DNA of 64,000 bases from Marixanthomonas spongiae (GCF_003095375.1 NZ_QEHR01000007.1:1-64000); one strand, 5' to 3'. Numbered from the stretch's first letter, positions 1 through 8,888 are shown. Translations and numbers: made by a program. Notes: a model not told the origin generated them from the letters alone.

Positions 1-95
1 CTTTTAATGCAAAAATTAAAGCATTTAGAGCACAATTAAGAGGCGTAAGAAGAACTGAATTCTTCCTGTACAGACTTGAAAAATTATTTGCTTAA
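1..95 (+). CDS. C-terminal end of a transposase-like protein (partial)
   Basis: An open frame runs in from the window edge to a TAA at 93-95, giving about 30 residues that contain the stretch KAFRAQLRGVR followed by FFLYRLEKLFA. This resembles the conserved C-terminus of ISAon1/ISL3-type transposases of Bacteroidota, recognised from memory only. The start is outside the window, so completeness cannot be judged. It lies outside the integrated element, on the chromosomal side of tRNA-Arg. Confidence 0.55.
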   Translation, partial: FNAKIKAFRAQLRGVRRTEFFLYRLEKLFA

Positions 96-160
96 AAACT
101 CAAAAACCCAGAAAATGTTCTTGATCCGGAACCTGGGGAAACTTCCGCATCCTCATAAAC

Positions 161-192
161 AAAAAATCCCCAGCTGAAAAGCGAGGGATTTT
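161..192 (-). terminator. Intrinsic terminator of tRNA-Arg
   Basis: AAAATCCC (163-170) pairs with GGGATTTT (185-192). Read on the minus strand, the hairpin is followed by a T-run and lies directly downstream of the tRNA-Arg 3' end. Confidence 0.7.
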
Positions 193-195
193 AAG

Positions 196-269
<74 letters not shown>

Positions 270-290
270 ATAAAGGTCATTAAACAAGAA

Positions 291-320
291 AACCGAACAT
301 TCTCATGTCCGGTTGTTTTT
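291..320. terminator. Hairpin next to the left element boundary
   Basis: AACCG-ACAT pairs with ATGT-CGGTT around a TCTC loop with one internal mismatch, and a GTTTTT follows on the plus strand. It could terminate rightward transcription, or could be an intergenic processing or terminator structure of the original tRNA-Pro/tRNA-Arg transcript. Its role is inferred. Confidence 0.4.
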
Positions 321-333
321 GTCGGGGTGGCAG
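321..333. repeat. Left attachment-site core (13 bp)
   Basis: This direct copy of the 3' terminal 13 bp of the tRNA-Pro gene region (56051-56063) marks the junction of chromosome (left) and element (right). It is presumably the displaced tRNA 3' end left after integration. Confidence 0.8.
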
Positions 334-623
334 AACTAATCTACCACTCAACAATATTTTGATTACCAGACATTTAGTCTATTTCAATAAAACGAGGTAA
401 CCGAATAGGTAACCTTTGCCCCGATTTTATTCGTAAAAGCAAAGATATAGGAATATTTGAATATAAACACGAACAAACCCTATCATATTTAATTTCAATA
501 AGCTCTTTTTAGAAAAAAACTGATTCTCAATATAATAAGAAAATAGTTAATTTCGTTTCTTGATTTGCAAGGGTGAAAGAGCCTATCAAAACTTTTCAGA
601 GTACCCCACAAATCCTCTGAATT
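334..623. other. Left end of the element, no gene seen
   Basis: AT-rich DNA with stop codons in all frames. Apart from the 24-bp repeat at 395-418 and an imperfect inverted repeat around it (AATAAAACG... / ...CGATTTTATT), I see no gene or clear promoter. Confidence 0.5.
395..418. repeat. Subterminal 24-bp direct repeat, left copy
   Basis: It is identical to 55930-55953 and contains two GGTAACC heptamers separated by GAATA. It lies 61 bp inside the left core. It is likely an arm-type recombinase or excisionase binding site, by analogy with tyrosine-recombinase elements. The role is inferred. Confidence 0.6.
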
Positions 624-836
624 CTATGAAATTTTCTCAGCTTTAAACCCTACTTTTTGCAAAGTAGCCCTCACTTCTTCTTCCGTAGCACTATCAGCTT
701 CTACGGTTAGTATCTTATCGGGGTTGTTCGTATCCACTTCCCAGCTTTCAACACCTTCCTGCTTATTTAAAAAAGGGGTAACTTTAGATACGCAACCACC
801 ACAATTGATATTTGTTTTAAATTTTAAAGTTTTCAT
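624..836 (-). CDS. HMA-domain metal chaperone (CopZ-like)
   Basis: This 70-residue protein is a single heavy-metal-associated (ferredoxin-fold) domain. It has the metal motif CGGC at Cys12-Cys15 and a C-terminal VGFKAEKI strand typical of the fold. Stand-alone HMA proteins bind Cu(I) or another soft metal in the cytoplasm and hand it to a P1B ATPase. It sits 23 bp downstream of the broken copA on the same strand, consistent with a chaperone-pump pair. The usual Met before the first Cys is replaced by Asn, a common variant in Bacteroidota. Confidence 0.85.
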   Translation of the reverse strand: MKTLKFKTNINCGGCVSKVTPFLNKQEGVESWEVDTNNPDKILTVEADSATEEEVRATLQKVGFKAEKIS

Positions 837-859
837 AATTTTTGAATTTATAATTAATA

Positions 860-1126
860 TTAGAGTTTTACTCGTTTAAGTCTTAAACTATTGGCAACAA
901 CCGATACGCTACTGAAAGCCATTGCTGCTCCTGCAATCATCGGGTCTAGCAAAAATCCGTTTACAGGATATAGTACTCCTGCTGCTATTGGAATGCCGAT
1001 GATGTTATAGATAAAGGCCCAAAATAGATTTTGACGAATGCCCAATACCGTTCTCTTCGATAGTTCCAACGCTTTGGGAATAGATTGCAAATCTGATGTT
1101 ATCAAGGTCATTTTTGCTACATCCAT
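860..1126 (-). CDS. CopA ATPase, C-terminal fragment after frameshift
   Basis: These 88 residues match the end of a P1B-1 copper ATPase: the tail of the P domain ([12 protein letters not shown]), then two hydrophobic segments with [16 protein letters not shown]-type TM sequence and the terminal [11 protein letters not shown] motif. It is not a gene of its own. The reading frame joins 1129-3117 if one base is restored at about 1138. The ATG at 1126 is an internal Met. It would be untranslated, or made only by reinitiation, if the frameshift is real. Confidence 0.85.
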   Translation of the reverse strand: MDVAKMTLITSDLQSIPKALELSKRTVLGIRQNLFWAFIYNIIGIPIAAGVLYPVNGFLLDPMIAGAAMAFSSVSVVANSLRLKRVKL

Positions 1127-1128
1127 TG

Positions 1129-3117
1129 CTATATCCGACCCTTACCCATTGCAATACTAACATTGGCTTGCGCCAAAGCGTGCGAATCATTGATACCATC
1201 GCCTACCATTGCTACTATCTTTCCGTCTGCCTGTAATTTCTCGACAAAAGCCGCTTTGTCCGAAGGCATTACTTCGCCTTTATAATTGGATATTCCCACC
1301 TGATTTGCCACGGCAGAAGCCGTTTTATTGTTATCTCCCGTGAGCATATACACCTCGATGCCTCTTTCTTGAAGCGTAGCTATGGCTTTTTTTGAAGTTT
1401 CTTTAATCTTGTCCGCAATGGCCAGTATCGCAAGCACTTGATGTTCGTTACCAAAGAATATGACTGTTTTTGCCTTTTCTTCGAGACTTTCTGCAGTTTG
1501 CATTAAAGAAGCGTCGATTTGAATATCGTTTTCTACCATTAGTTTATGGTTGCCCACATAATATTTTGAACCATTCTCTAATTGTGCCTTTACACCTTTT
1601 CCTGTTATGCTTTCGAAGAAAGTAATTTCTGCTTGTTCAATATTTTCCTCTTTCAAATGATTAACAACCGCTTCTGCCAATGGATGTTCTGTTTGTGCTT
1701 CAATAGCCAAAAGAATTTCCTTGTATTCGTCATTATTTTCAAGCTTATCTTTCCAAAGTATATCGGTCACCAATGGTTTTCCTTCTGTAATCGTTCCCGT
1801 TTTATCAAGGATTACGGCATTCACTTTATGCCCAAGCTCCAAACTTTCGGCATCTTTTATGAGAATATTGTTCTCTGCGCCTTTTCCTATTCCCACCATA
1901 ATGGCTGTTGGCGTCGCCAATCCCAACGCACAAGGGCAGGCAATGACCAACACTGCTACGGAAGTCAATAAGGCTTGTGAAAATGCACTATCGCCACCGA
2001 CAAACATCCACACGATGAAGGTAACAAGGGATATACCCAATACAATGGGAACAAAAATTCCTGCAATCTTATCGACCAATTTTTGCACAGGTGCTTTGCT
2101 ACCCTGTGCCTCCTGAACCATTTTTATAATCTGGGAAAGCAGGGTTTCCCCACCTACTTTTTCAGCGGTAAATTGAAAGCTTCCTTTTTGATTAACGGTG
2201 CCGGCGAACACCTTTTCACCTTGCGATTTCTGAATTGGAACAGGTTCTCCCGTAATCATACTTTCATCTACATACGAACTTCCCTTGGAAACTTCGCCAT
2301 CCACCGGAATCTTTTCTCCGGGACGTACCAAAATGGTCTGCCCTAGCTGTACGGATGAAATTGGGATTTCCTTCTCTTCCCCATTCTCAATAATTTTAAG
2401 GGTTTTAGGCTGAAGCCCCATTAGTTTTTTGATGGCCGAAGACGTATTTGATTTTGCCTTTTCTTCCAATAGCTTCCCCAATGAAATAAAGGTGATAATA
2501 ACGGTAGCCGCTTCGTAATACACGTGAGGCTCGATGCCGCGACTTAACCAAAATTCAGGAAAAAAAGTGTTGAACACACTAAAGAGGAAGGCGATTCCGG
2601 TACTCAAAGCGACCAAGGTATCCATATTTGCTTTACCGTGATTGGCCTGCTTGAAGGCATTGATGAAAAAGCTGCGCCCGAACCAAAAAAGAATGGGAAA
2701 GGCCAATACCAAAGAAATCCATTTACCTGGTTCCCATTGCATATAGAACATTCCCAAAATAAAAATAGGCAGCGTTAGGATAGCCGACCAGATAGTACGG
2801 CTTTTTATGTCTTGGTAATGTTTTTGTTGAAGTTCTTGTTGTACTTCCGAAGGGTCTTCGGTATCTATTATAATATCGTAACCGACCTGTCTTAAAGCGT
2901 TTTGCAATTGTTCTTCGGTAGTGGCTTCGTCGTAATCCACCAATACCGAACTGCTGGCAAAGTTAACCTGCGCGTCGTTCACACCTTCGGTATGTGAGAG
3001 TATAGATTCAACACTGGATGCACAGGCCGCGCAGGTCATTCCTGTTACTGGAAAAGATTTTTTTATTCCCTCTTTATGATTCTTTTTTTCGGTTTCAAAT
3101 ATGTTGATTGTCTCCAT
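1129..3117 (-). CDS. copA: Copper-exporting P1B-1 ATPase CopA, frameshifted
   Basis: This is an N-terminal 662-residue product of a roughly 752-residue Cu(I) exporter. It has an HMA domain with CAAC at Cys29-Cys32, the transmembrane segments, an ITGEP actuator motif, the ion-site CPC at 394-396, phosphorylated Asp438 in DKTGT, and GDGIND at 639-644. After MGKG the normal SDIAMDVAK is lost, because GGGTTCGGAT reads GGGTCGGAT and the frame closes two codons later. The last two TM helices, including conserved M7-M8 residues, are therefore encoded in another frame (860-1126). A pump lacking them should be inactive. Either a true one-base deletion or a sequencing error would give this. Neighbours are the HMA chaperone (downstream) and two small membrane proteins (upstream). 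Confidence 0.9.
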   Translation of the reverse strand: METINIFETEKKNHKEGIKKSFPVTGMTCAACASSVESILSHTEGVNDAQVNFASSSVLVDYDEATTEEQLQNALRQVGYDIIIDTEDPSEVQQELQQKHYQDIKSRTIWSAILTLPIFILGMFYMQWEPGKWISLVLAFPILFWFGRSFFINAFKQANHGKANMDTLVALSTGIAFLFSVFNTFFPEFWLSRGIEPHVYYEAATVIITFISLGKLLEEKAKSNTSSAIKKLMGLQPKTLKIIENGEEKEIPISSVQLGQTILVRPGEKIPVDGEVSKGSSYVDESMITGEPVPIQKSQGEKVFAGTVNQKGSFQFTAEKVGGETLLSQIIKMVQEAQGSKAPVQKLVDKIAGIFVPIVLGISLVTFIVWMFVGGDSAFSQALLTSVAVLVIACPCALGLATPTAIMVGIGKGAENNILIKDAESLELGHKVNAVILDKTGTITEGKPLVTDILWKDKLENNDEYKEILLAIEAQTEHPLAEAVVNHLKEENIEQAEITFFESITGKGVKAQLENGSKYYVGNHKLMVENDIQIDASLMQTAESLEEKAKTVIFFGNEHQVLAILAIADKIKETSKKAIATLQERGIEVYMLTGDNNKTASAVANQVGISNYKGEVMPSDKAAFVEKLQADGKIVAMVGDGINDSHALAQANVSIAMGKGRI

Positions 3118-3239
3118 AAATCCACTCTTATTTGTGCACTACAAATTTCAGGATTTAAGGACTTTAAAGTGTTATGTAATATGCTGAATGATTTGTAGAA
3201 TTTATTGAATTCGTTTCTTTTATTGCAAAAGCATTGCAT

Positions 3240-3413
3240 CTAAATATAAGTAAAGTACTTTAGGAATTGCAAGAACAGTACAAAGAAGATTAACACAATA
3301 ACAACGATTAGAATACTAATCCAAATTATTTTATCTTTTTTGGTAATACTATTTTTTACCGAGGGTACTTTATTGCTTTTTTTATTTCGTCTATTCCGTC
3401 TATTTTCCGACAT
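3240..3413 (-). CDS. Small basic single-TM protein (paralogue A)
   Basis: This 57-residue protein starts MSENRRNRRNKKSN, has a second basic patch TKKDK, then one hydrophobic helix (IIWISILIVVIVLIFFVLFL) and a short tail. It is not recognised as a named family. Two relatives lie in the same element: 3503-3670 and 22463-22621, with MSQSRRNRR and MSENRRDRR starts. The positive-inside rule predicts an N-in inner-membrane protein. It is located between the truncated Cd/Zn ATPase and copA, all on the minus strand. Confidence 0.7.
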   Translation of the reverse strand: MSENRRNRRNKKSNKVPSVKNSITKKDKIIWISILIVVIVLIFFVLFLQFLKYFTYI

Positions 3414-3502
3414 AGAATATCATTTTTACTATATATCAATCATTTCCGCTTCAATTTTTGTAGCCACACAAACCACTTGGAATATTATATTATCTTAATT
3501 CA

Positions 3503-3670
3503 TTAATGCTTATGGATATTCCCTTTTAGAACAAAAAAGTAAAGCAGAAATGCAGCGATAACCAGAAGGACAAGCGCGATAATCCCCATAACTTTATCTT
3601 TTTTCGGGATCTTGTTCTTAGATGGTTTTTGATTTTTTTTCTTTCGTCTATTTCTTCTACTTTGAGACAT
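3503..3670 (-). CDS. Small basic single-TM protein (paralogue B)
   Basis: This 55-residue protein starts MSQSRRNRRKKKNQK, continues through a PKKDK patch to one TM helix (VMGIIALVLLVIAAFLLYFF), and ends with a short basic, His-containing tail (NIHKH). It is homologous in layout and N-terminal sequence to 3240-3413 and 22463-22621. The start is 10 bp downstream of the stop of the truncated ATPase at 3680, so the two are co-transcribed. The function is unknown. Location near metal pumps suggests a pump accessory role, which is inference. Confidence 0.7.
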   Translation of the reverse strand: MSQSRRNRRKKKNQKPSKNKIPKKDKVMGIIALVLLVIAAFLLYFFVLKGNIHKH

Positions 3671-3679
3671 CTTGTTGTA

Positions 3680-4315
3680 CTATTTCCAATTCATTTTCTG
3701 TAAACGTATGGCATTTAGGATGGCCAGAAAGGCAACACCTACATCGGCAAAAACGGCCTCCCACATTGTTGCCATCCCAAAGGCATCCAAGACCATAACG
3801 GCAATTTTGACCCCGCTGGCCAAGGCGATATTCTGCCAAACAATCTGTCTGGTAGAACGTCCTATTTTAATTGTCTGTGCAATTTTAGAGGGCTGGTCGG
3901 TTTGGATGATGACGTCGGCGGTCTCAATGGCCACATCGCTACCCAAGCCACCCATAGCTATACCTACATCACTCGTGGCCAAAACAGGAGCATCGTTGAT
4001 ACCATCACCAATAAATGCCACCGTAGTACCGGTCTCTTTTTGAAGCCGCTCCACTTCGTTGAGTTTATCTTCGGGTAATAATCCGCCCATTGCATTATCC
4101 ACACCCATTTCCCTACCAACTTCTTTGGTAATGGAATCCTTGTCGCCAGAAAGCATTATGATTCCTGATATCCCCGCTTTACGGATTTGTTTGATTGCTT
4201 CGTGGGCATCTTCCTTCAATTCGTCGGCAGTGGAATTTTTTTTTTGGTCGTTTACTTTATAATAACTAACCAACAAGATTATTAAAACACAATGTTTAAC
4301 ACTCATAATATTCAT
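3680..4315 (-). pseudogene. Truncated Cd/Zn P-type ATPase, C-terminal third only
   Basis: From about residue 29 (ADELKEDAHEAI) to the end, this 211-residue frame matches the C-terminal P domain and last helices of a ZntA/CadA-type ATPase: MLSGDKDS, GDGINDAPVLA, then the final TM segments ending in ILNAIRL. The actuator domain, ion-site helix and DKTGT phosphorylation site are missing. The first 28 residues are unrelated hydrophobic sequence. Without the phosphorylation Asp it cannot pump. It is a remnant produced by deletion, and it could still be translated. Confidence 0.85.
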
Positions 4316-4424
4316 CTTTACTTGTATAATTAAAAAAGCATCATAAAAGCTGCCTGCTATTAATAAAGTTTTGACTTAACTTATTTAAATTAAAAATTTC
4401 GCTCTTTCCTGTAACGATTTACCG

Positions 4425-4691
4425 CTACTTGTTATCTATATCCTTTTCTCTTTTACCGAAATAATAAATCAGCGCAACACTTGCACCCAATAAACCAAAC
4501 AGAGTGTTCTCAAAAAATTGATTCCTATTGATATTCAAAATTTCAATGAAATTATTTATTAAATATTGCCACCAATTAATTTCATAATTCTGTCTGCTAA
4601 ACGTGAAAATTGTTATTCCAAAAGGTTGAAGGATAAAAACACCTACTGCAAACCCAATTAAAATGGTAATAAGAATGTTTTTTTTATTCAT
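4425..4691 (-). CDS. Hypothetical two-TM membrane protein
   Basis: An 88-residue protein when started at the ATG at 4691 (MNKKNILIT). The longer frame from 4730 would overlap the preceding gene. It has two hydrophobic segments: ILITILIGFAVGVFILQPFG near the N-terminus and NTLFGLLGASVALIYYFG near the end. A charged C-terminus (KREKDIDNK) follows. The family is not recognised. It is the last gene of the minus-strand run that begins near 20.9 kb. Confidence 0.55.
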   Translation of the reverse strand: MNKKNILITILIGFAVGVFILQPFGITIFTFSRQNYEINWWQYLINNFIEILNINRNQFFENTLFGLLGASVALIYYFGKREKDIDNK

Positions 4692-4716
4692 CGTCTGTTT
4701 TTTACGGTTATAAACT

Positions 4717-5076
4717 TTACTGGCTTTCAATCCAATTTTTGGCCTCTTCCTTTTGCTCTAAATTGAAATACTTAATTTCTGCCTTGGTAAAAGGCTTCAT
4801 AAATTGAGTTATCCAATTCTGCCATTTTTTATCTCCAACCATTGCTATTTTTTCATAGTCCGCGGCGTGGGCTGTGTCCATTTTCAGGTCTTCCCATAAA
4901 CCAGGTAAATCCCAACCGGTAAAGTTTTCCATCTCAAAATACCAACGGACTTTCATTCCCTTGTCCAGTATGGCGTGGATAAGTGGATGGATTTTTTCTA
5001 TATCTTCTTTTCTCAATTTGCCCGAAGCTTTTGTTGCAACAATATTTTTTTCTTTTAATTCGATTATCTGTAACAT
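4717..5076 (-). CDS. SpoIIAA/STAS-like protein
   Basis: This 119-residue protein resembles the SpoIIAA-like (STAS/SEC14-fold) family of stand-alone soluble proteins. It has an N-terminal MLQIIELKEKNIVAT strand, the central RWYFEMENFTGWD region, and KIAMVGDKKWQNWI before the terminal helix. The cellular role of the family is not settled. A paralogue with the same layout, broken by a TGA at the Trp of the FTGW motif, lies at 13419-13766. The gene follows an amino-acid permease and a 58-residue protein on the same strand. Confidence 0.75.
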   Translation of the reverse strand: MLQIIELKEKNIVATKASGKLRKEDIEKIHPLIHAILDKGMKVRWYFEMENFTGWDLPGLWEDLKMDTAHAADYEKIAMVGDKKWQNWITQFMKPFTKAEIKYFNLEQKEEAKNWIESQ

Positions 5077-5099
5077 TTTATATAGTTTTTAATTAATAA

Positions 5100-5276
5100 T
5101 TATCCTTGTAAATCGTAAAACCATTCCTCAGCTTTTACAATAGCCTCGGCGATAGCTTCTTTTTGCGTATAACTTTCCTTTAACATCAGTCGCTTGGCAA
5201 TTTCCAGTGCCTTTTTCCTAACAGGAGGACTAAGGGAATCTAGGTCAGTTTTAAAATCTTCGAACATCGAGTTCAT
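5100..5276 (-). CDS. Small helical protein (58 aa), relative of 6621-6806
   Basis: It starts MNSMFEDFKT at 5276 and ends EEWFYDLQG. It shares the pattern VRKKALEIAK...SYTQKEAIAEAIVKAEEW with the 61-residue protein at 6621-6806 (IRAVALKYAT...CSKEEAIERGIVKAEMEKR). No membrane segment or signal peptide is seen. It lies 9 bp downstream of the permease at 5286. The family name is not known to me. The pairing with transporters is the only functional clue. Confidence 0.65.
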   Translation of the reverse strand: MNSMFEDFKTDLDSLSPPVRKKALEIAKRLMLKESYTQKEAIAEAIVKAEEWFYDLQG

Positions 5277-5285
5277 AATACTAAA

Positions 5286-6602
5286 TTAATGGTTGAACAA
5301 TTCCTTTTCTTTTTCAGCACCTATTTCTTTCTTTGGCCTCTTGTCCAAAAAATAATCCAATATAACGCCCACTATAATAGCTCCTACAAAAGCGGCATAC
5401 ACTTGCCATTCATATTGAACTATTAAAGACAAGCTAATGAGTATCGCCAAAATGGGCAATACAGGAACTTTCCCAATAGATAAAGGAACTTTAAAAGGTT
5501 TTTCTTTATCGGGCGACTTGAAACGCAATACGATTAGGGCAACATTCACGGCGACAAAAACAAGTAAAGCACCCAAAGATGACATTCCGGCTACAATTTT
5601 GATATCTCCCAATAAGATAAATCCTGAAACGGCCGCCATAACAATAAGAGTAGTGACCCAAGGTACTTTCTGTGTATTGGTTTTTGCCATAAATTTTGGA
5701 AGCTCGCCAACACTTGCCATTCCAAACAGCAGTCGACTTATAGAAATAATTCCGCTAAAAGCCGCATTCGCAGTGGCAAAAAGTGCCGCGACGGCCAAGG
5801 AAACAGGCAACCAACTGTTGAGATTGGATGCCGCAAGTGAAAGTGGTGAATTTACTTTTGCCAACTCGGAGGGGTCGGCAATGTTGAGTACTGTAAAAGA
5901 TATGAGCAAGTAGATAATTGTTGTAAAAACCATTGTCAATAGAAATGCCCGAGGAATGGTTTTGCCAGGGTTTTTCACTTCAGAACCCAATGCCGCCATA
6001 TGCTCAAAGCCGGTATAAACAAAAAACAATGTTGCGGTAGCCGCCAAAGTACTTGAAAAGGATTCTACCTTAAAAAATTCAGCTTTAGGTGGACCCGTCT
6101 CAGCAAGCCCGACTGCAATAAGAATAAACAGTCCTAATAGCTGAATACTTACCATAATAATATTAGCGGTTGATGATTTTTTGATTCCCGTAATGCTTAT
6201 CAATGCGAGAACTAACAGAACAACATAACTAACCAATATGGAAGGCACACTGAAAAAAGTATTGAAATACCCTGAAAAGGCTAATAGTACTGCGGCGATG
6301 GTGGCTGAACTATGAAATGCAATCGTCCAGCCGGTTAGAAAAGATGGAATGTCGATTTTTGGAAAAGCTTTCCGTACAAAAATGAATTCTGCACCGGCAT
6401 TAGGATAGGTAGAGGACAACTCTGCATAGGACATTGCCGATACACTGGCCGCGATGGCAGCAAAAATAAAACTCAACCAAAGGTCTGTTCCCGCCTGTCC
6501 AGCGGCTGCACCAATTACAGTATATATTCCAGCACCAACAATGGTACCTACACCATAAAAAGTAAGGCGAAGAGTACCCAGAGATTTTTTTAATTCTGCC
6601 AT
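5286..6602 (-). CDS. APC-family amino-acid permease
   Basis: This 438-residue integral membrane protein has about 12 hydrophobic segments. The APC signature GVGTIVGAGIYTVIG lies in the first helix, followed by YAELSSTYPNAGAEF and, mid-protein, GFEHMAALGSEVKNPGKTIPRA, typical of APC transporters. It moves amino acids or related cations/amines across the inner membrane. The substrate cannot be read from sequence. It is flanked by two related small helical proteins (5100-5276 and 6621-6806), and its presence in a metal island is unexplained. Confidence 0.85.
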   Translation of the reverse strand: MAELKKSLGTLRLTFYGVGTIVGAGIYTVIGAAAGQAGTDLWLSFIFAAIAASVSAMSYAELSSTYPNAGAEFIFVRKAFPKIDIPSFLTGWTIAFHSSATIAAVLLAFSGYFNTFFSVPSILVSYVVLLVLALISITGIKKSSTANIIMVSIQLLGLFILIAVGLAETGPPKAEFFKVESFSSTLAATATLFFVYTGFEHMAALGSEVKNPGKTIPRAFLLTMVFTTIIYLLISFTVLNIADPSELAKVNSPLSLAASNLNSWLPVSLAVAALFATANAAFSGIISISRLLFGMASVGELPKFMAKTNTQKVPWVTTLIVMAAVSGFILLGDIKIVAGMSSLGALLVFVAVNVALIVLRFKSPDKEKPFKVPLSIGKVPVLPILAILISLSLIVQYEWQVYAAFVGAIIVGVILDYFLDKRPKKEIGAEKEKELFNH

Positions 6603-6620
6603 AATAATATTAGTGGTTTA

Positions 6621-6806
6621 TTATCCATTTCTATCTAAATTCCTTTTTTCCATCTCTGCCTTTACGATTCCACGCTCAATAGCCTCTTCTTTTGAACAAT
6701 TTTTGTTCAAATAGAAATCCGTCGCATATTTTAATGCAACTGCTCTAATATTTTCATCCAGCACATTTAACCTCTCCTGGTAATCCTTAAATAGGTCCTC
6801 CTTCAT
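6621..6806 (-). CDS. Small helical protein (61 aa), relative of 5100-5276
   Basis: It is soluble and highly charged: MKEDLFKDYQERLNVLDENI then CSKEEAIERGIVKAEMEKR. It aligns over its second half with the 58-residue protein at 5100-5276. It sits 3 bp downstream of the Na+/Ca2+-exchanger-like gene (6810) and 18 bp upstream of the permease, so translational coupling is likely. The function is unknown. Confidence 0.65.
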   Translation of the reverse strand: MKEDLFKDYQERLNVLDENIRAVALKYATDFYLNKNCSKEEAIERGIVKAEMEKRNLDRNG

Positions 6807-6809
6807 TTT

Positions 6810-7808
6810 TTAAAATAGTTTTAGAACAAAAAACACCATAGTTAAGAGATATACAATATACGCTGCATCGAAAACGAATATCTGCCATCTGCTGAACCCG
6901 TGAAGTTCCTTGCTTTGATGAACAAATACCGAATATAAAAGCGGCATCAAGCCCACAAATGCGAGATTGACCCAAAACAACTGGAAATCTTCGATAGGGG
7001 TAGTAACCAGCGCCAACGGGAAAAATGCCACCGTCATGGTAACAGCATTATCTGCAATCACGCTGGTGGTACCCGCGGTCACTTCGCCACCCTTTACTAC
7101 ACTCCATGTTTTAAATATTTCGGGGGCAGTCGTCATTATTCCGGTAATAAACAGCCCTCCAACAATTTCGGAAATGTTCAACACCGAAACAATATTTTCC
7201 GTAGCCTTAACAATAAAAAATGCACCCACGGCTATAGCCATAGCTCCGGCCACTGATAACCACACTTTCTTCTTATCCCACTCCACACTTTCCCCTTTTT
7301 TCCTGCCTTTTATAATGGCATGCGTTAAAAAAGCCGCATAAGCCGCCAGCATAATCCACCCATCAATGGGTTGTAAACCACGCCAGGCTTTTGGAAGGGT
7401 TAGTATAGCTACCAAAGCAATGATTGCCAGATAGGGGATGGACAATACCGAGACAGAACGTTTGTTCAGGGCCAGCAGGTTGGTATCTAAATGTTTTTGA
7501 TGTTCCTTATTGTTTTTAAACTGCCTTCTGGAAGCGAAATAGGCGATGGTTACCATGAGTGGGATGGAAATTATATTGGAACCCAGCAAATTTCCTAATC
7601 CGATATCCGATACACCACGGGCAGCACTTGTAATATTTATCGCCACTTCCGGGCTCGCTGTTACAATAGCTAGGAAAGCTGCTCCTGCAGAAGCTGTAAG
7701 CCCCCATTGCTTACGCAGCATTTTTAAAGGTGTTAGGAGTTGATCAGCACCCCAATGTGCGGCCCAAGCTGCCAATCCCAATACTACTAACCAGAGCCAA
7801 ACGTTCAT
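6810..7808 (-). CDS. CaCA-family sodium/calcium exchanger-like transporter
   Basis: This 332-residue protein has about ten TM segments and the two inverted alpha repeats of cation/Ca2+ exchangers. These are AIVTASPEVAINITSAARG...GNLLGSNI in the first half and GIMTTAPEIFKTWSVVKGG in the second. The family exchanges Ca2+ or another divalent or monovalent cation for Na+ or H+ at the inner membrane. The repeats have TASPE/TTAPE where the classical motif is G(S/T)SLPE, so the substrate may differ. It belongs to the minus-strand run with the CDF transporter upstream. Confidence 0.8.
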   Translation of the reverse strand: MNVWLWLVVLGLAAWAAHWGADQLLTPLKMLRKQWGLTASAGAAFLAIVTASPEVAINITSAARGVSDIGLGNLLGSNIISIPLMVTIAYFASRRQFKNNKEHQKHLDTNLLALNKRSVSVLSIPYLAIIALVAILTLPKAWRGLQPIDGWIMLAAYAAFLTHAIIKGRKKGESVEWDKKKVWLSVAGAMAIAVGAFFIVKATENIVSVLNISEIVGGLFITGIMTTAPEIFKTWSVVKGGEVTAGTTSVIADNAVTMTVAFFPLALVTTPIEDFQLFWVNLAFVGLMPLLYSVFVHQSKELHGFSRWQIFVFDAAYIVYLLTMVFFVLKLF

Positions 7809-7851
7809 TGTTATTATTGATTTTTTTTTCTATTTCAAAGTTTACTTAAAG

Positions 7852-8643
7852 CTACTTCGACAATTTTAATATTCTTATGGCACCACGCATTACAAATGTG
7901 AAAACGATGCCGCCAATCACCAAATCGGGCCATTTACTATTCAGAAAATAAACCAGTATCCCTGCTACTATAACACCACCATTGACAATGATATCATTGG
8001 ACGTAAAAATGGCACTTGCCTGCATATGAGCCTCTTTGCTCTTGGTTTTGTTGATAAGCCAGAGCGATATCAAATTGCCTACCAATGCGAAAATTGAAAC
8101 GATAATCATCCATTGGAACAAAGGTGTTTCGGTATCGCTGAAAAACCTTCGCAAAACCTCTACAAACCCAAGTGTTGCCAATGCCATTTGAAAGTATCCG
8201 CTGAATTTTGCGACCTTCTTTTTTCTGGAAATGGCACCGCCTACCGCGAATAGGCTTAGCGCATATACGATGGAATCTGCCAGCATATCCAACGAATCCG
8301 CTATAAGTCCCATTGAGCCAGATATCCAGCCAGTGGTCATTTCGATAACGAAAAAGCCAAAGTTGATGCCCAAGATCCACGAAAGGATTCTTTTTTGTTT
8401 GGATTGGTCTTCCATTACGGGTGGTTCGGCTTCTGTGGTTCCCTCAAAGGAATCCCCAAGTTTTAAGCTCGCTATAGACATTTGTATCGCCTTGATACCG
8501 TCCACGTGATATACTTCTAATTTTCTATCGGGAATATCAAAATCCAAATGTTTGACCTGAGCATAAGACTCCAACTTCATCCGAATCATCTGCTCTTCTG
8601 AAGGGCAGTCCATTTTACTGATTTTAAAAGTGCTCTTGTTCAT
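7852..8643 (-). CDS. CDF cation-efflux transporter with N-terminal HMA-like domain
   Basis: This 263-residue protein has two parts. Residues 1-65 form an HMA-like ferredoxin fold with MDCPSEEQM in place of CxxC, leaving a single Cys. From about residue 85 come six TM segments of the cation diffusion facilitator family, with GLIADSLDMLADSIVYAL and a second acidic motif (AIFTSNDIIVNGG). CDF proteins export Zn2+, Cd2+, Co2+ or Fe2+ by proton antiport. The usual cytoplasmic C-terminal domain is missing, and the N-terminal domain may replace it. Confidence 0.8.
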   Translation of the reverse strand: MNKSTFKISKMDCPSEEQMIRMKLESYAQVKHLDFDIPDRKLEVYHVDGIKAIQMSIASLKLGDSFEGTTEAEPPVMEDQSKQKRILSWILGINFGFFVIEMTTGWISGSMGLIADSLDMLADSIVYALSLFAVGGAISRKKKVAKFSGYFQMALATLGFVEVLRRFFSDTETPLFQWMIIVSIFALVGNLISLWLINKTKSKEAHMQASAIFTSNDIIVNGGVIVAGILVYFLNSKWPDLVIGGIVFTFVMRGAIRILKLSK

Positions 8644-8669
8644 TTATATACTACTGAATTAATTGTCTT

Positions 8670-8888
8670 TTAGTGCTTCATTTGTTTATGCGACTCTATA
8701 TACCTTTCCAAGAGTGACTTCAGGCTATCTAAATAGTCCACGAACGAGTTCACGGAAATTTCGGGTGTTTCGCAATCAGGGATGGTAATAGGGTTTTCAT
8801 CAAGATATTGGTATAGTTCAGGATAGTCCTGTTCAATTCTCAAAGTTAATTCGTTAATTTCCTTGGTCAATTGCTGAAGCTTCTTCAT
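8670..8888 (-). CDS. Small hypothetical protein (72 aa)
   Basis: A charged soluble protein with two predicted helices: LQQLTKEINELTLRIEQDYPEL and VDYLDSLKSLLERYIESHKQ. They are separated by a Pro-rich turn (ITIPDCETPEIS). It ends with an MKH tail. The family is not recognised. It lies between the lipoamide dehydrogenase and the CDF transporter with short spacers, so it is probably in the same transcript. Confidence 0.6.
   Translation of the reverse strand: MKKLQQLTKEINELTLRIEQDYPELYQYLDENPITIPDCETPEISVNSFVDYLDSLKSLLERYIESHKQMKH

Noticed and set aside
1582-2346. Plus-strand frames of 87-131 codons across copA
   Set aside because: They are shadows of the ATPase gene. The protein sequences show no known motif.
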